Source: Hemicordylus capensis (Eukaryota > Chordata > Lepidosauria > Squamata > Cordylidae). From it: DNA of 64,000 bases. Position 1 is the stretch's first letter; every line of letters starts with the position of its first letter. Shown here in pieces: positions 53,830 to 64,000 of the stretch. The notes beneath the pieces were generated by a model. The model did not search any database and was not told where the DNA came from. It worked only from the letters and a program-made list of their open reading frames with translations. The position numbers and the translations under genes are program-made. The stretch covers positions 285,470,863 through 285,534,862 of the forward strand of contig NC_069660.1 of NCBI RefSeq assembly GCF_027244095.1, in the 5' to 3' direction.

Positions 53830-55921
53830 GACTCTTGAACCTGCCCAAGTCCAGTTCCCGTGCTGGATTCCCAATATTCCTCCCAGATTCTCCACCCATT
53901 TGTCACCTACATTTGAAACTGGGCAGAACACCAGGAACCTGGCAGGGAAACTGAACTGTTTCAGATGTCAGACATATTGGGACTGCACACTGCCTGTTCC
54001 CTAAATTTGCTCAACTAACTTTTGAGCAATTGAGTAAACCCGCTGATTGGCGGGGGTAGAACACTCTAAACTGTAGGTTTAGATCATAAAGCAATACCTA
54101 GACAGTCTATAAAGTCCTTTATGCTTCTACTGTTAAATTTGTTTCCTGTCTTTTGCAGTGTTAGTTATCCTTCTGTTTTGTGTCATCAGCAGAGTTGTGA
54201 AGATCTGCTCCACCCTTTGACTTGAACTCATCTAAGGTAGATAAGGAATTGGTCAGGAAATGCCTAACCGTCTCAAACTGCAAATTCTGACCCCTCATCA
54301 TTCACACTGCTTTTGTGAAATTGTACATAGTTCCCCTTTTGGGGAGAAAACTGAGGCAAATTAAACAAAACTGCTCTTTGTCAATTATAAACATTTCACT
54401 ATTCTGACTGAACAGCGGGCCTATGTTTTTCTTTCAGATATACCTGAAAAAAGTCCCCAACCAGTAATATGTGGAGCAGCAAAAGACTCACACACAGGGT
54501 GGTGGGGAGGGGACAATGGCAATAATATGAGGAAAGAAGCAGATTTAATGGTATGCTGCTGAAACAGGAGCAGTTATTGCCAATCTGTCAACCAACTAAA
54601 GTGAGCATAGACTGGTGTTTAAGAGCATATCCTGAGAAGGTTCTTTCCTAGTTCTCCCTTTAAAAGAAAAACAGTATAATATTCCAAATTACTACTAGTT
54701 TGCAATTAATTACCCTACACATAAGAACTGACAATTCTGTTTTGTACTAGGAAAGAGAGGAAAGCAATATTCTCAGTTACTTGTAAGTAAAATGTGAGCT
54801 CTTAAGCTTCAGAAGCATACTCTGTTAAGATGTCATATTATTCTTGATGGTATGTTACATTTTTAATAAAGACATTTCTATACTAAAGGGTGTATCAATT
54901 ATTTGAAGAGAAGTCATCACAAAGACTCTCAGGCAATTGGTTATTTTGCTTTGCATGGTAGCTTTTTAAAATGGATGTTCTGAGATTCTTTCAAATTCAG
55001 GTTAGAGAATTTTGCAAGTCCTCTAATCAGCTTCAAAGTCTAAATTTTTTAAAACATCTCCTCCAGATTGTCTGCATATTGTCTTCATGTAGCATGCAAT
55101 CCTCCATTGCAGTGTTACACCAAGTGCAGTGATTGTACCCATCACAGCACTCCAAAGATAAAATAATTATCCAGTTCTCCAAATTAATAACCTTAAGGTA
55201 TTCAGGTTATTAATTGTATGTGGTAGAATTCATGATCATACTTATCTGAACTTTGTCCAAGTATCCACATCCAGTCAAGTCCAATTTGAGAACGGACTCT
55301 GTCCAGTGTCAAGTCCAGCTTTGCCTAGAAATCTACTTTGGTTCCTTTTGTCTCTTCCGTTCTGTGAGAAAGCAGGCCCTTTATTTTTAAAGGTGTTTCG
55401 TTTAGAGTTTGAATCACTCAGAACAGCCTGATTTGAGCTCGAATCAATTTGCACATCTCTAGCAGACATCAACCCCCAAGTCAAGCTGCTGAACAGTTCA
55501 CTTGGCACAGGCAGAACGGGAGCTTCTCTAATGTTGAATCCTTGTGAAAAGGGGCTGACTGTTAAGGAATGATGCTATGAATCCGGAAATACCTCACCTA
55601 CAACAGAAGTTGTCATAAAGCAGGTGGCAGATAAAATTGCCTTTTCCCAACAAAAGCATGTTTCTTTTAAAATCCTCAGCCTGCAAGGAAAATTTCTGGC
55701 TTCAAGCTGGAGAACTAATAGCTTACTAAAAATAAAGCAATCAATATTCTGAGCTCACAATCTGTTACTTTTAAATCTGTTACTTTCTTGGAGAAAGCTA
55801 TCAGTCTGATTTTCAAGAGTAGATTAGACATGCCTTTTGCTGCTTTCTATTGCATAATACTCAAATGTAAGACCTAATATTTTGAGCCAATCAACACAAC
55901 ACTGGCAAACCATTGCATCAA

Positions 55922-55981
<60 letters not shown>

Positions 55982-56090
55982 TGTTAAATCTTTTCAATTT
56001 CAATGGAATTTATTCCCAAATAGGTATATTTAAAATTGTAGCCTAAGAAATGCAAGTGTGTTTGTTTAGAGCTAGAGTGAAAAACATGGC
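53830..56090. other. Repeat-poor AT-rich flank; (CT)n(CA)n at 55924-55980
   Basis: Apart from the CT/CA compound microsatellite no repeat was recognised. This is the start of a stretch (54-61 kb) with few young insertions, next to the STK3 3' end. Confidence 0.4.
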
Positions 56091-56094
56091 AACA

Positions 56095-56778
56095 TCAGGA
56101 ATAGATGGAAAATAACTTTTATTCAAAATGTTTGGTAACAAAGAATTAGTTTTCAGAATTTTTGGAAACTGTATTTTAAACCTTTTATGTACAAGACAGA
56201 AAAGAAATAATAAACCAAGCTGGGTTAAAATTTAACTAAGGTTAATTGTCAACTCTACTGGATTTATTGCAAGTTTTAGTAAAATAAATACTTTACAAAA
56301 GATGTACGTCTTTCAGTGGAGATAAAAGTGGTTATGGACACAAGTAGTATATGATTCAGTAAATATAAATAAATATGGAAGAATAAAAAGGCCAATTGCC
56401 TATATATCCTAAATGTCATTCCTGGCATACAACCTGTTGTCCAATCCAACCAACTGTGATTGCAACAAGTGTCTTTTTAAGTTTACTACAATTTATTACT
56501 GTATTATTTCACTGAATTGAGGGAAATGTTGCACATATAAAATTTGAATAGTATGTACCCTGAACTATTGCATCATAGTTTTTATGTCCTCCTTCTAGTA
56601 TAATTTTTATCTTAAACTGTGTCTAATAAATGCTTAAATCAAAGTGAGAAATTCAGTTCAGCCCAATTTCATCTTCTTGGATGAAAAGGCTCTTACGAGA
56701 CTCAGTCTCTGAACAGGGATGCTTCTGGATGCTACCTAAGTGTCTTAGCCTGACCACTGGCTCTTGAGAACTGTCCTC
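56095..56778 (-). CDS. Suspected terminal exon, gene not recognised (alternative STK3 3' end possible)
   Basis: On the minus strand a good acceptor (T-rich tract, AATGCAAGCCAG|GAG) precedes 41 codons in phase 0 (EDSSQEPVVRLRHLG...KSLFIQEDEIGLN) and a TGA at 56653-56655. The following 550 bases are 3'UTR-like, AT-rich and repeat-free, with AATAAA on the minus strand at 56492-56497, 56263-56268 and finally 56118-56123; 56095 is a guess at the cleavage site. Coding part is 56653-56778. It lies downstream of the STK3 stop on the same strand, and the last STK3 exon also starts in phase 0, so an alternative STK3 terminal exon is possible; it could be another gene or a chance frame. I do not recognise the peptide. 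Confidence 0.35.
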
Positions 56779-57025
56779 CTGGCTTGCATTGTGTAATAAT
56801 AATCAAAACAATAAATGAAAAATCAGAGCACATTTGATTGGTCAGTCAATTATGCATAAGGCACGCCAAGGAAAGGAAAGGCTGATGCCCACACTAGTCT
56901 TTTTGGTATTTCTTTGCAGTTTAGGAAAAGGCATGGCTTAGAAATTCATGGGGCTGTGCTGAAAAACTGAGTTTTAATACCAAACACTCTTGATATTAAA
57001 GAAGGTTGATCATGTGAAGTTAGGT

Positions 57026-57125
57026 AATTAAGGCTACAATCCTATGCACACTTACCTAAGAGTAATCCACATAAAACACAGTGGAACTTATTTCTGTGTA
57101 TACACGCACAGGATTGCACTGCAGG
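57026..57125. mobile_element. Old palindromic MITE (GGCTACAATCCTATGCACAC)
   Basis: The left GGCTACAATCCTATGCACAC and the right CACAGGATTGCACTGC are roughly inverted, with a TAAGAGTAA / TTATTTCTG middle. This unit is widespread in squamates. Weaker relatives are at 18.54, 38.33 and 58.47 kb. Confidence 0.6.
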
Positions 57126-57129
57126 ATCC

Positions 57130-59284
57130 CAATCCTAGACTCTGCCACAGCAAAGGACTGGTTTCAGGCATCCCACCACTGGAACAATGGGACCCTTTAC
57201 TCCTTGCCTCCTTTACTGGTGAGTGCCTGCCTGGTCCCACCCACAGAAGGAGCCACCCTTGGTGCTGCTGTTTCAGTATAGGCAAGAGATTTCTCAGGGC
57301 AGGTCTACAACTGGCCCCTTGAACCACATCCCAAGGCTTACCACTCTTAATTCTGGTATAGCCTGGCAAGAATTATTCCTTATGACAGACGCAGTTGGAC
57401 AGCTCTGCCTTGCCTGACTTCCACAAAATGTCGCACAGTGGCTGTCTGCCTGCATTTTAACAGCTTGCCCAAGGTACAGTGGGCAGGACTGTAGATCATT
57501 ATGGGCACATCATTAGTTATGTCCCTTAAGGGACATCATAAGCACCTATAATTAATATTTATCAAAATGTTTTTAAAAGTTTGTGTTACCAACTAATGAG
57601 CAACTATAACTTCACAGCACATCACTATAACTCTGATACAATGAAAGATAGTGGCATACCAAGAGTAAACAGTATTGGATCTCAGCTTCAATAAAGTTCA
57701 CAAGCAGCAACTTTTCCCATTTCAAAAACAATTTGGGATTTGTAAGAGCTTTTAGGAAGCTATAAAATACTAGGTTCTGTTTAACTTACTATTCGGATTA
57801 ACACACATGCACACAGCCTGGCATGTACACATGTGGGCACACACACAATGCATGGTGAGCTCATAGCTGGAAATAAAGCAATGGTCCCATAATGCTGATC
57901 ATTTCTGTCGATTGTTTAAGGCTTTTCGGAATGTGCTGTGTGGTCTTTCGGTTTGCAGCGCGCAGAACAGACAACTAACAATGATTGTAGGACACAGTAA
58001 GAGGAAGGGTCTGTTTGGTAAAATCAAAATCCAGAGTATCTACCTAGTGGTCACTATTAACATCCTCTTTTGCGATGTGTACAAAGTCATGTTTGTCGAT
58101 AGCAAACATTCTATGGGAAATAAATGAATATCAAAGCTCTATTAGTAGGTAGTTCAGAGGAAAGGCAGAAGGAAATAAAGTAACTGTAAGATGACTTACA
58201 AAATGGATTACACCATCATACAAAAGGAGCTTATACTACATTGACTGTGATAGCATTCCTGTCACTTATTGGATCTATGTCCAGCACAAAACCAGAGCTG
58301 GAAAGGTGTGACAATATACTATGCGAAATCCAGGGAGGTGTTGTGCTTGCAAGAGAGTGCTATATAACAGTGCTGGTATACTTGTGGCTGCAACAATCTG
58401 CAACAATGGGAAGGACAGGCTTCCTAATGTTTAGAGGTATAGGTCACAATGCAGCAAGGTAATTAAAGGCTGCACATTGATTTGGGACCAAGTCCCACTG
58501 AACCCAAGTGGAGTTCCCTTCAGGTAGACGGGCACAGCATTGCACTGTTAAGACACTTGCATGGGAGCTTCCCCTCAGCTACTTACTCTGCAGCAGCAGC
58601 AGCAAACTACAAGATGTTTTTTAAACTCAGAAGAGCTTGTTGTTGTTGTTTTAAATGGTGTTGGCATTTGGTAGGAAGAGCTGCCAAAAGGGAAATTGCC
58701 TGGCAAAATAAACCTTATGCTTGTATCTATGCACCAGTGTAATTTTCTTTGGCTTTTAAGTTAGTGTTTCTCAAAGTGTGTTCATTATTACAGTAAAATA
58801 TTTCCAATGAAAGGAAAAAAATGGGGGGCAAACTGGCCCAATAGTGTAGCAGTATTTTTGTTATGGAGCTAAGTGGAATATTAAAACTGATGGGTTTATA
58901 TGAAAGGCAATAGCAGATAAGGGGACCCACACCTGCATTGTCTTCTTCATAATAGGGTGGTGGGGAGAAGGAGAGAACTGTATAGGCACTTGTCTCTTCT
59001 TGGTAAGATACTACTCAACACAAGTGAAAGCAACAGCTTGGAGACAAAACCCACTGGGAACTTCTCCTGAAGAAGCCCTCAGTAATAAATGGAAGTTGTT
59101 TAAGAGTGCACCATCCCCATTGATTTCAGTGAGATATGCCCAGGAGTATTTCCTAGGGGATGGTACCATCTGTCTCTGTGCAAGTATTTCCTGAATGCAG
59201 CCAAGGCATCACTTGCCCCCAGATCAGCATAGCGCTTAAACACATGCAAAACTTCAAGCTCCTAACAAGACTCTCATGAGACGT

Positions 59285-59329
<45 letters not shown>

Positions 59330-59904
59330 ATCCAGCTGGCTAGAGCTAACACTCTTTTACCTGAGTCAGGTCTTTTATATAGTAGCAACTTTCATTTAGA
59401 GTGTGACTGCACACATAATTTACACACTAACTCTATCCCTGCTTCCACAGTTAGTATCTGCAAGCCCCATTTATAGTTAAGAAGCATCAAGCACAAAAAT
59501 AAATAAGGTCACCTAAGCGTATAGAATAAATATGCCTTTAAATGGGAGGGAAATATATTGCAACTCAAAGGCCCTGCAGTATTGAGCAATTAGGAGACAG
59601 ATTTAGGTCTTACAGGGAACCATACACTACTCCTTAATTGTACAACACTCAACATTACTGCAACACAGTCACAGCTGAAAGGGACCAGGAAGTGGAATGT
59701 GAAACTTCTATTGCATTGACACATGAAAGATAGGAAAGGTTTCCCACTCAGGCTGCAGGACATATAACGTGCTCTCTTTTAGTACTTCAGTTTTAGATGT
59801 TGTGAAGTTCAAAGCTGCTGCAGCGCTTTTCAACACTCATAGTTATGTACATTTTTTACTAGGGTCCATACTGACTCATAGCATTATCTTAGGAAGCAGG
59901 AGCA
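57130..59904 (-). other. Downstream of the STK3 stop: probable 3'UTR and flank, repeat-poor
   Basis: Sequence 3' of the STK3 stop on its strand. The proximal part should be 3'UTR, but no clear AATAAA was found on the minus strand within the first 2.5 kb, so its end is unresolved. 57.9-58.1 kb is unique with several CpGs. A (GT)n run lies at 59285-59328. Confidence 0.4.
59285..59328. repeat. (GT)n microsatellite
   Basis: Pure GT run of about 21 units. Confidence 0.97.
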
Positions 59905-60063
59905 TCAGAAGTTCTGTTGCCTTCGTTTCTTTGCATCCATAGCATCCAGAATCGGCTGCCTCTTTGCTGTGTATCTTTGACGGAGCTCTTCAATTTCCCG
60001 TTCCATCATAGGATCCAAAGCTTTTAACCTCATCTGCAGCTCTTCCAAACTTAGGTTTTTTAG
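59905..60063 (-). CDS. STK3: STK3 (MST2) last coding exon: SARAH domain and stop
   Basis: Minus-strand reading after the acceptor CTCTCTCTTTCTGGACAG: LKNLSLEELQMRLKALDPMM, EREIEELRQRYTAKRQPILD, AMDAKKRRQQNF, stop (59905-59907). 52 residues, essentially identical to the mammalian MST2 C-terminus. STK3 is the Hippo-pathway Ser/Thr kinase; with SAV1 it phosphorylates LATS1/2 and MOB1. The SARAH helix mediates homodimerisation and binding to SAV1 and RASSF proteins. The exon starts in phase 0 and encodes most of the SARAH domain. The kinase domain and linker exons lie beyond the right edge. No defect. Orientation relative to KCNS2 (convergent) agrees with mammalian synteny. Confidence 0.97.
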   Translation of the reverse strand, partial: LKNLSLEELQMRLKALDPMMEREIEELRQRYTAKRQPILDAMDAKKRRQQNF

Positions 60064-60970
60064 CTGTCCAGAAAGAGAGAGAACATTCAGTAGGGTACTT
60101 CAATAAGACTTATTTTCACCAGAAGCAGAAAATGGATAACTAACTATTAATAAGTTAATTGTACATAATACAATGAACAACAGATAGACTGAAAACTTGA
60201 AAGCATGCACTTTCCTATCTACTCCTCCATTGTATGAGGGCATTCCCAGCATTCAGAGAACCCCCCAAAAGCAAATTATATTTCTCAGATGAGCAGATAT
60301 ATAAAACACAGAATGCCTAAACAAAACCAGCTTGTTCTCTATGGCTGAATTGCACTTTATAGTAGATGAGAGATCAGGCCGCTCATCTCACAAGAGGCTC
60401 ATAGTCGAGAAAGAGACGTATGAGAAGGGGAGGGAAGTGAAGACAGGGATAAAGAAAATCTTATTATTCCATCCATGTACACATACTTAGGCTTAGACTC
60501 AGCAGGGTATGGGGACAACAAAGTTGTTCCAAAGGCTTTATTGAAATGGTCAGTTTTGAGAAGAGATCTGATGGAGAGAAGAGGTATCATGCAGGTTTTC
60601 TAGGAGGAAGTTCCAGAGAGTTATGCTTCTGCAGAAAGGCAAGCGAGTTGCCAAAGAAGAGGATCTCTCAGGGCTGCACGTAGGCAGCATGGACGCTGGG
60701 CTCTCCTCACTTGCTTTTGGGCCTCAATCTCTCTTGACAGCTTACTACACTATTCACTCAGCAACAGTGGGTCTAGTAATTAGCTAACTAAATAGTAACT
60801 AATTATGAAATCTACTGGCAGTGAAAATGGGACGGTTCAGGTGTCTCCTTGGGAGAAGAGGGAGGAACCGATGTATAATTGTGACATAGTCCTATCTTTA
60901 GTGACATTACTCAGTGTGTACGGAGGACTTCTCACCTCTTCAGTGGGCTATTTTCCAACAATAATAAAGC
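60064..60970 (-). other. STK3 intron sequence
   Basis: Upstream (minus strand) of the last exon. It begins with the pyrimidine tract CTCTCTCTTTCTGGACAG at the acceptor. Otherwise unique, with no repeat identified. Confidence 0.7.
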
Positions 60971-61150
60971 AGGGGGAGGAGGCATAGCTCAGCGATAGGT
61001 TTTTACTTGCAGAAGGTCCCACATTCAACCCTCAGGCTTTCCAGTTCAAAGAGGATTTCAGGTAGCTGGGCTTAGAGAGCCGCTCCCAGTCAGAGGAAAC
61101 AATTCTGGGCTAGATGGACCAGTGATCTGACTCCGTGTCAGGCAGCTACA
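60971..61150 (+). mobile_element. tRNA-derived SINE, second head type
   Basis: GGCATAGCTCAGCGATAGG (A-box side) and CACATTCAACCCTCAGGC (decayed B box), then the shared tail TAGATGGACCAGTGATCTGA. The tail is the same as in the 5S SINEs while the head is tRNA-like. It lies in an STK3 intron. Confidence 0.8.
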
Positions 61151-62485
61151 GCTCTTACTTTCTGGCAACGAAGCAAAGAAGTATTGCTCCAGCCTTACAC
61201 CACCTAGCAGTGTCCTGCCTGATCACTGCTATGTAGAAGCAACTAGCAGTTTTGAAATACACTAGCAAGGTCTCAAAGAATTCTTTCTGACAAGAATACC
61301 CAGAAGCCCAGATCCCCCACTGGGCCACTGGCACGCCTATTAAGGCAAGTTGCCTTGGACAATCAACACCGTTTGAAACAACGGCCTGCATTGAGGGGGG
61401 AAAGCCAAGGTTAACGCTGACTTTCTTCCTCTCCAAGCATGGTACATGAGCATTTCTGCAAACAATCACTTGATTGCACGAGAGTAATAACAACAACAAC
61501 AACAACAACAATAGCAGCTATTAACAAAGAAGATGGCTTATTCGCATGCTGTCTGGCTGCCTGAATTGGATTTGTGTCAACAAGTGGGGGCGCTGCAGGC
61601 AGTGACTCTGTCTTCCACCTGTCCTTGCAGGCAACAATCCAATTACAAAACAGAAAAACTGTGAGGTTCATATTTATTTCATGGTCCGGAGGCAGCAAAC
61701 CTTCACAGTTCTGTCAGAGCTATTATTGTGTGTGCATACATTCCTATAAGGTACCACTGGTGGTAAAAATATGTCTATTTCAGACAAAGAGTATTTAAGA
61801 ATTAACACAAAAGTACACCCTTATGAGAAAAACTGCAGCATGTTCAGCTCTACAGAAAGTCCCCGAATATTCCAGGAGACACATGTCTGACCAAACAGGA
61901 CAGCAAAAATGAATAATGAAAGCATAGATTTTGAATCAGCCTGCTTAGAAGTAAATATTGAGTTCACAGACCCAGGGTATATTTCCATCAGCACAGTCTG
62001 GTCTATTTCCCTTGAGGATAAACAGTAATTTTCAACCTCTATTTCCATCATCATCCGGAACATACAAATTAACAAGAGCAATGAGTGCAATGCACGCAAT
62101 TCAGACTCCTAATGGCATGATTAGTGTTAATATCCAAAGTGGAGCTAAAAACTGGGAGAATTTACAGAGAGGTCTTGTTGCAGAGTTAAAGTTCTCCCAA
62201 TAAGCATCAGCAAAAGGGATGACAAGAAGACTTAACATGGAGGTTTAGTGATTAAGGGGGTACAATGACTCATCTCTTACTACTGAACTGAAGGTCACTT
62301 TCCACACTATGACTGCAATCAAATCAAATTGTTGTACACACACTCTAATTTCCCTGAAAAACAATGAGATGGATGATATATATATTTTCCCCAGCATGAA
62401 GAAAAAGTAATGTAGGAAGCAGCCTTCAAGTATTAAAACTTGCACTGGTCAATAAATATGTAAAGCAAATTCACTCAGTAAACTT
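61151..62485 (-). other. STK3 intron sequence, mostly unique
   Basis: An (AAC)n run at about 61485-61511. A MITE-like remnant (CTTAGAAGTAAATATTGAG) near 61945. No exon was recognised. Confidence 0.5.
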
Positions 62486-62735
62486 GGCAAAGAGGCACCT
62501 TTTAACATGGTGACTCTCTTTATTTAGCAGGGGGAGAGTAATTGGCCCTATCCATCCCCAGCACAGTACCTCCAGTGACTGTTGCTGCTGGTGTTTATCT
62601 TATGTTACTTTTAGATTGTGAGCCCTTTGGGGACAGGGATCCATCTTATTTATTTATTTTTTATTTCTCTGTGTAAACCGCCCTGAGCCATTTTTGGAAG
62701 GGCGATATAGAAATCGAATAAACAACAACAACAAC
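62486..62735 (+). mobile_element. L2 LINE 3' end with (AAC)n tail
   Basis: GCAAAGAGGCACCTTTTAAC, GATTGTGAGCCCTTTGGGGA, then the stem-loop AACCGCCCTGAGCCATTTTT / GGAAGGGCGATATAGAAATC and a CAACAA tail. Closest relative in the window is at 16600. It abuts the R4 LINE. Confidence 0.8.
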
Positions 62736-63989
62736 AAAAACAGAAGGAATAGAACTGCCCAATGGAAGCAAGATCAAGAACCTGGAAGAGAAAGAACATT
62801 ACAAATACTTGGGCATTCTCCAGGCTGATAACATTGCACACACTGAAGTTAAAAGAAAAATTGGAAGTGAATACATCAGGAGAGTTAGAAAAATTCTCAA
62901 ATCCAAACTCAATGGCGGGAACACCATACAAGCCATAAACACCTGGGCTATACTTGTTATCAGATACACTGCAGGAATAATAGACTGGACCCAGGCAGAG
63001 CTAGAGAGGCTAGATCGTAAGACCAGGAAAATCATGACCATCAATCATGCTCTGCATCCCCGCAGTGATGTCGATAGGCTATACCTCCCTCGCAGCTCAG
63101 GTGGAAGAGGAATGCTACAAGTCCATCAAACAGTAGAGGAGGAGAAAAGAGGCCTTGAAGAATATATCAAGGACAGTGAAGAAGATGCACTTCAAATGGT
63201 CAATAACGAGAAACTATTCAACACCAATGAAAGAAAGCAGGCCTACAAGAAAGAACAAGTCAAGAACCGAGCAGAAAAATGGAAAAATAAGCCACTGCAT
63301 GGTCAATATTTGCACAATATAAGTGGAAAATCAGACATCACCCAGACCTGGCAAAGGCTTAAGAATGGCAACTTGAAGAAAGAAACAGAGGGTTTAATAC
63401 TGGCTGCACAAGAACAGGCACTAAGAACAAATGCAATAAGAGCAAAAGATGAAAAATCAACCACAAACAGCAAGTGCCGCCTTTGTAAAGAAGCAGATGA
63501 AACAGTGGACCACCTAATCAGCTGTTGTAAAAAGATCGCACAGACTGACTACAAACAAAGGCATGACAAGGTAGCAGGGATGATACACTGGAACATCTGC
63601 AAAAAATACAAGCTAACTGTAGCCAAACACTGGTGGGACCATAAAATTGAAAAAGTTGAAGAAAATGAAGATGTAAAAATATTATGGGACTTCCGACTAC
63701 AAACAGATAAACATCTGCCACACAATACACCAGATATAACTGTAGTCGAGAAGAAAGAAAAACAAGTCAAAATAATTGACATAGCAATACCAGGGGATAG
63801 CAGAATAGAAGAAAAAGAAATAGAAAAAAAACCATAAAATACAAAGATCTACAAACTGAAATTGAAAGACTGTGGCAGAAAAAGACCAAAATAATCCCAG
63901 TGGTAATTGGCGCCCTGGGTGCAGTTCCAAAAGACCTTGAAGAGCACCTCAACACCATAGGGGTCACAGAAATCACCATTAGCCAATAA
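62736..63989 (+). mobile_element. 5'-truncated R4/Dong-type LINE, C-terminal ORF with one frameshift
   Basis: Open from about 62740 (TEGIELPNGSKIKNLEE) through LKSKLNGGNTIQAINTW, RYTAGIIDWTQAELERLDRK and RSSGGRGMLQVHQTVEEEKR to a stop at 63835-63837. Counting from the TTG at 62809: a CCHC knuckle C223-x2-C226-x8-H235-x3-C239, and a restriction-like endonuclease signature PD (308-309) -x14- D324 in PDITVVE...KIIDIAIPGD. These are diagnostic of the R2/R4 LINE group. The family C-terminus continues one frame over (IKYKDLQTEIERLWQKKTKI, IPVVIGALGAVPKDLEEHL) to TAA at 63987-63989. One base is therefore missing in the A run at 63823-63831. Reverse-transcriptase catalytic motifs are absent, lost by 5' truncation. 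The true 3' end may be outside the window. Confidence 0.92.
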
Positions 63990-64000
63990 CAAAAAGCAGC

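Noticed and set aside
53339-53899. 186-codon minus-strand frame
   Set aside because: Runs through a (GATA)n microsatellite (Leu-Ser-Ile-Tyr repeats) and an L2 tail; not a gene.
57912-58127. Unique CpG-containing 71-codon plus-strand frame, and a 47-codon minus-strand frame
   Set aside because: Neither has splice signals or a recognisable family; kept only as unique sequence.
1-64000. CRISPR array, bacterial operon or integrated plasmid
   Set aside because: No regularly spaced short direct repeats with unique spacers; coding, splice and repeat content is entirely vertebrate.

Overview
The window is nuclear DNA from a squamate reptile, most likely a lizard. The evidence is the repeat content: several tRNA-derived Sauria-type SINEs, 5S-rRNA-derived SINEs, a BovB (RTE) LINE tail, L2 and CR1 LINE ends, an R4/Dong-type LINE, two non-autonomous Helitrons and many short hAT elements, some with intact 8-bp target-site duplications. 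The species cannot be read from the sequence. Nothing bacterial or viral-genomic is present.

Two host genes are secure. KCNS2 (Kv9.2, a silent Kv channel modulatory subunit) lies on the + strand: a CpG-rich promoter and non-coding first exon at about 25.7-26.6 kb, a short 5'UTR intron, and one uninterrupted coding exon (27272-28705, 477 aa). STK3 (MST2, Hippo kinase) lies on the - strand: its last coding exon (59905-60063, 52 residues of the SARAH domain plus stop) is here and the rest of the gene continues past the right edge. The genes converge tail to tail, as in the mammalian chromosome 8q22 neighbourhood. A third, unnamed terminal exon is suspected on the - strand at 56.1-56.8 kb: splice acceptor, 41 codons, stop, 3'UTR-like tract and AATAAA.

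Layout. 0-25 kb: no gene; a mosaic of SINEs, LINE 3' ends, hAT MITEs and two GC-rich Helitrons (7.24-7.72 and 12.91-13.27 kb). 25.7-31 kb: KCNS2 with promoter and probable 3'UTR. 31-51 kb: intergenic, rich in hAT elements, including a SINE carrying two nested insertions (31.1-31.7 kb), a 1.2-kb element with an internal inverted repeat (44.66-45.89 kb), a 0.6-kb foldback element (46.25-46.86 kb), a tandem array of about 290-bp units (43.9-44.55 kb), a BovB tail (39.1-39.55 kb) and a GIY-YIG remnant like that of Penelope elements (38.0-38.3 kb). 54-61 kb: strikingly poor in young repeats, containing the suspected exon and the STK3 terminal exon. 62.5-64 kb: an L2 tail followed by a 5'-truncated R4-type LINE running to the window edge.

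The two genes do not form a pathway together: KCNS2 modulates Kv2 channels at the plasma membrane, while STK3 acts in the cytosolic Hippo cascade. No exotic new system was found. The most interesting leads are the unexplained terminal exon near STK3, the foldback and nested hAT elements, the Helitron pair, a perfect 24-bp-arm hairpin at 36.2 kb, and in-window evidence that one SINE family shares its tail with BovB.
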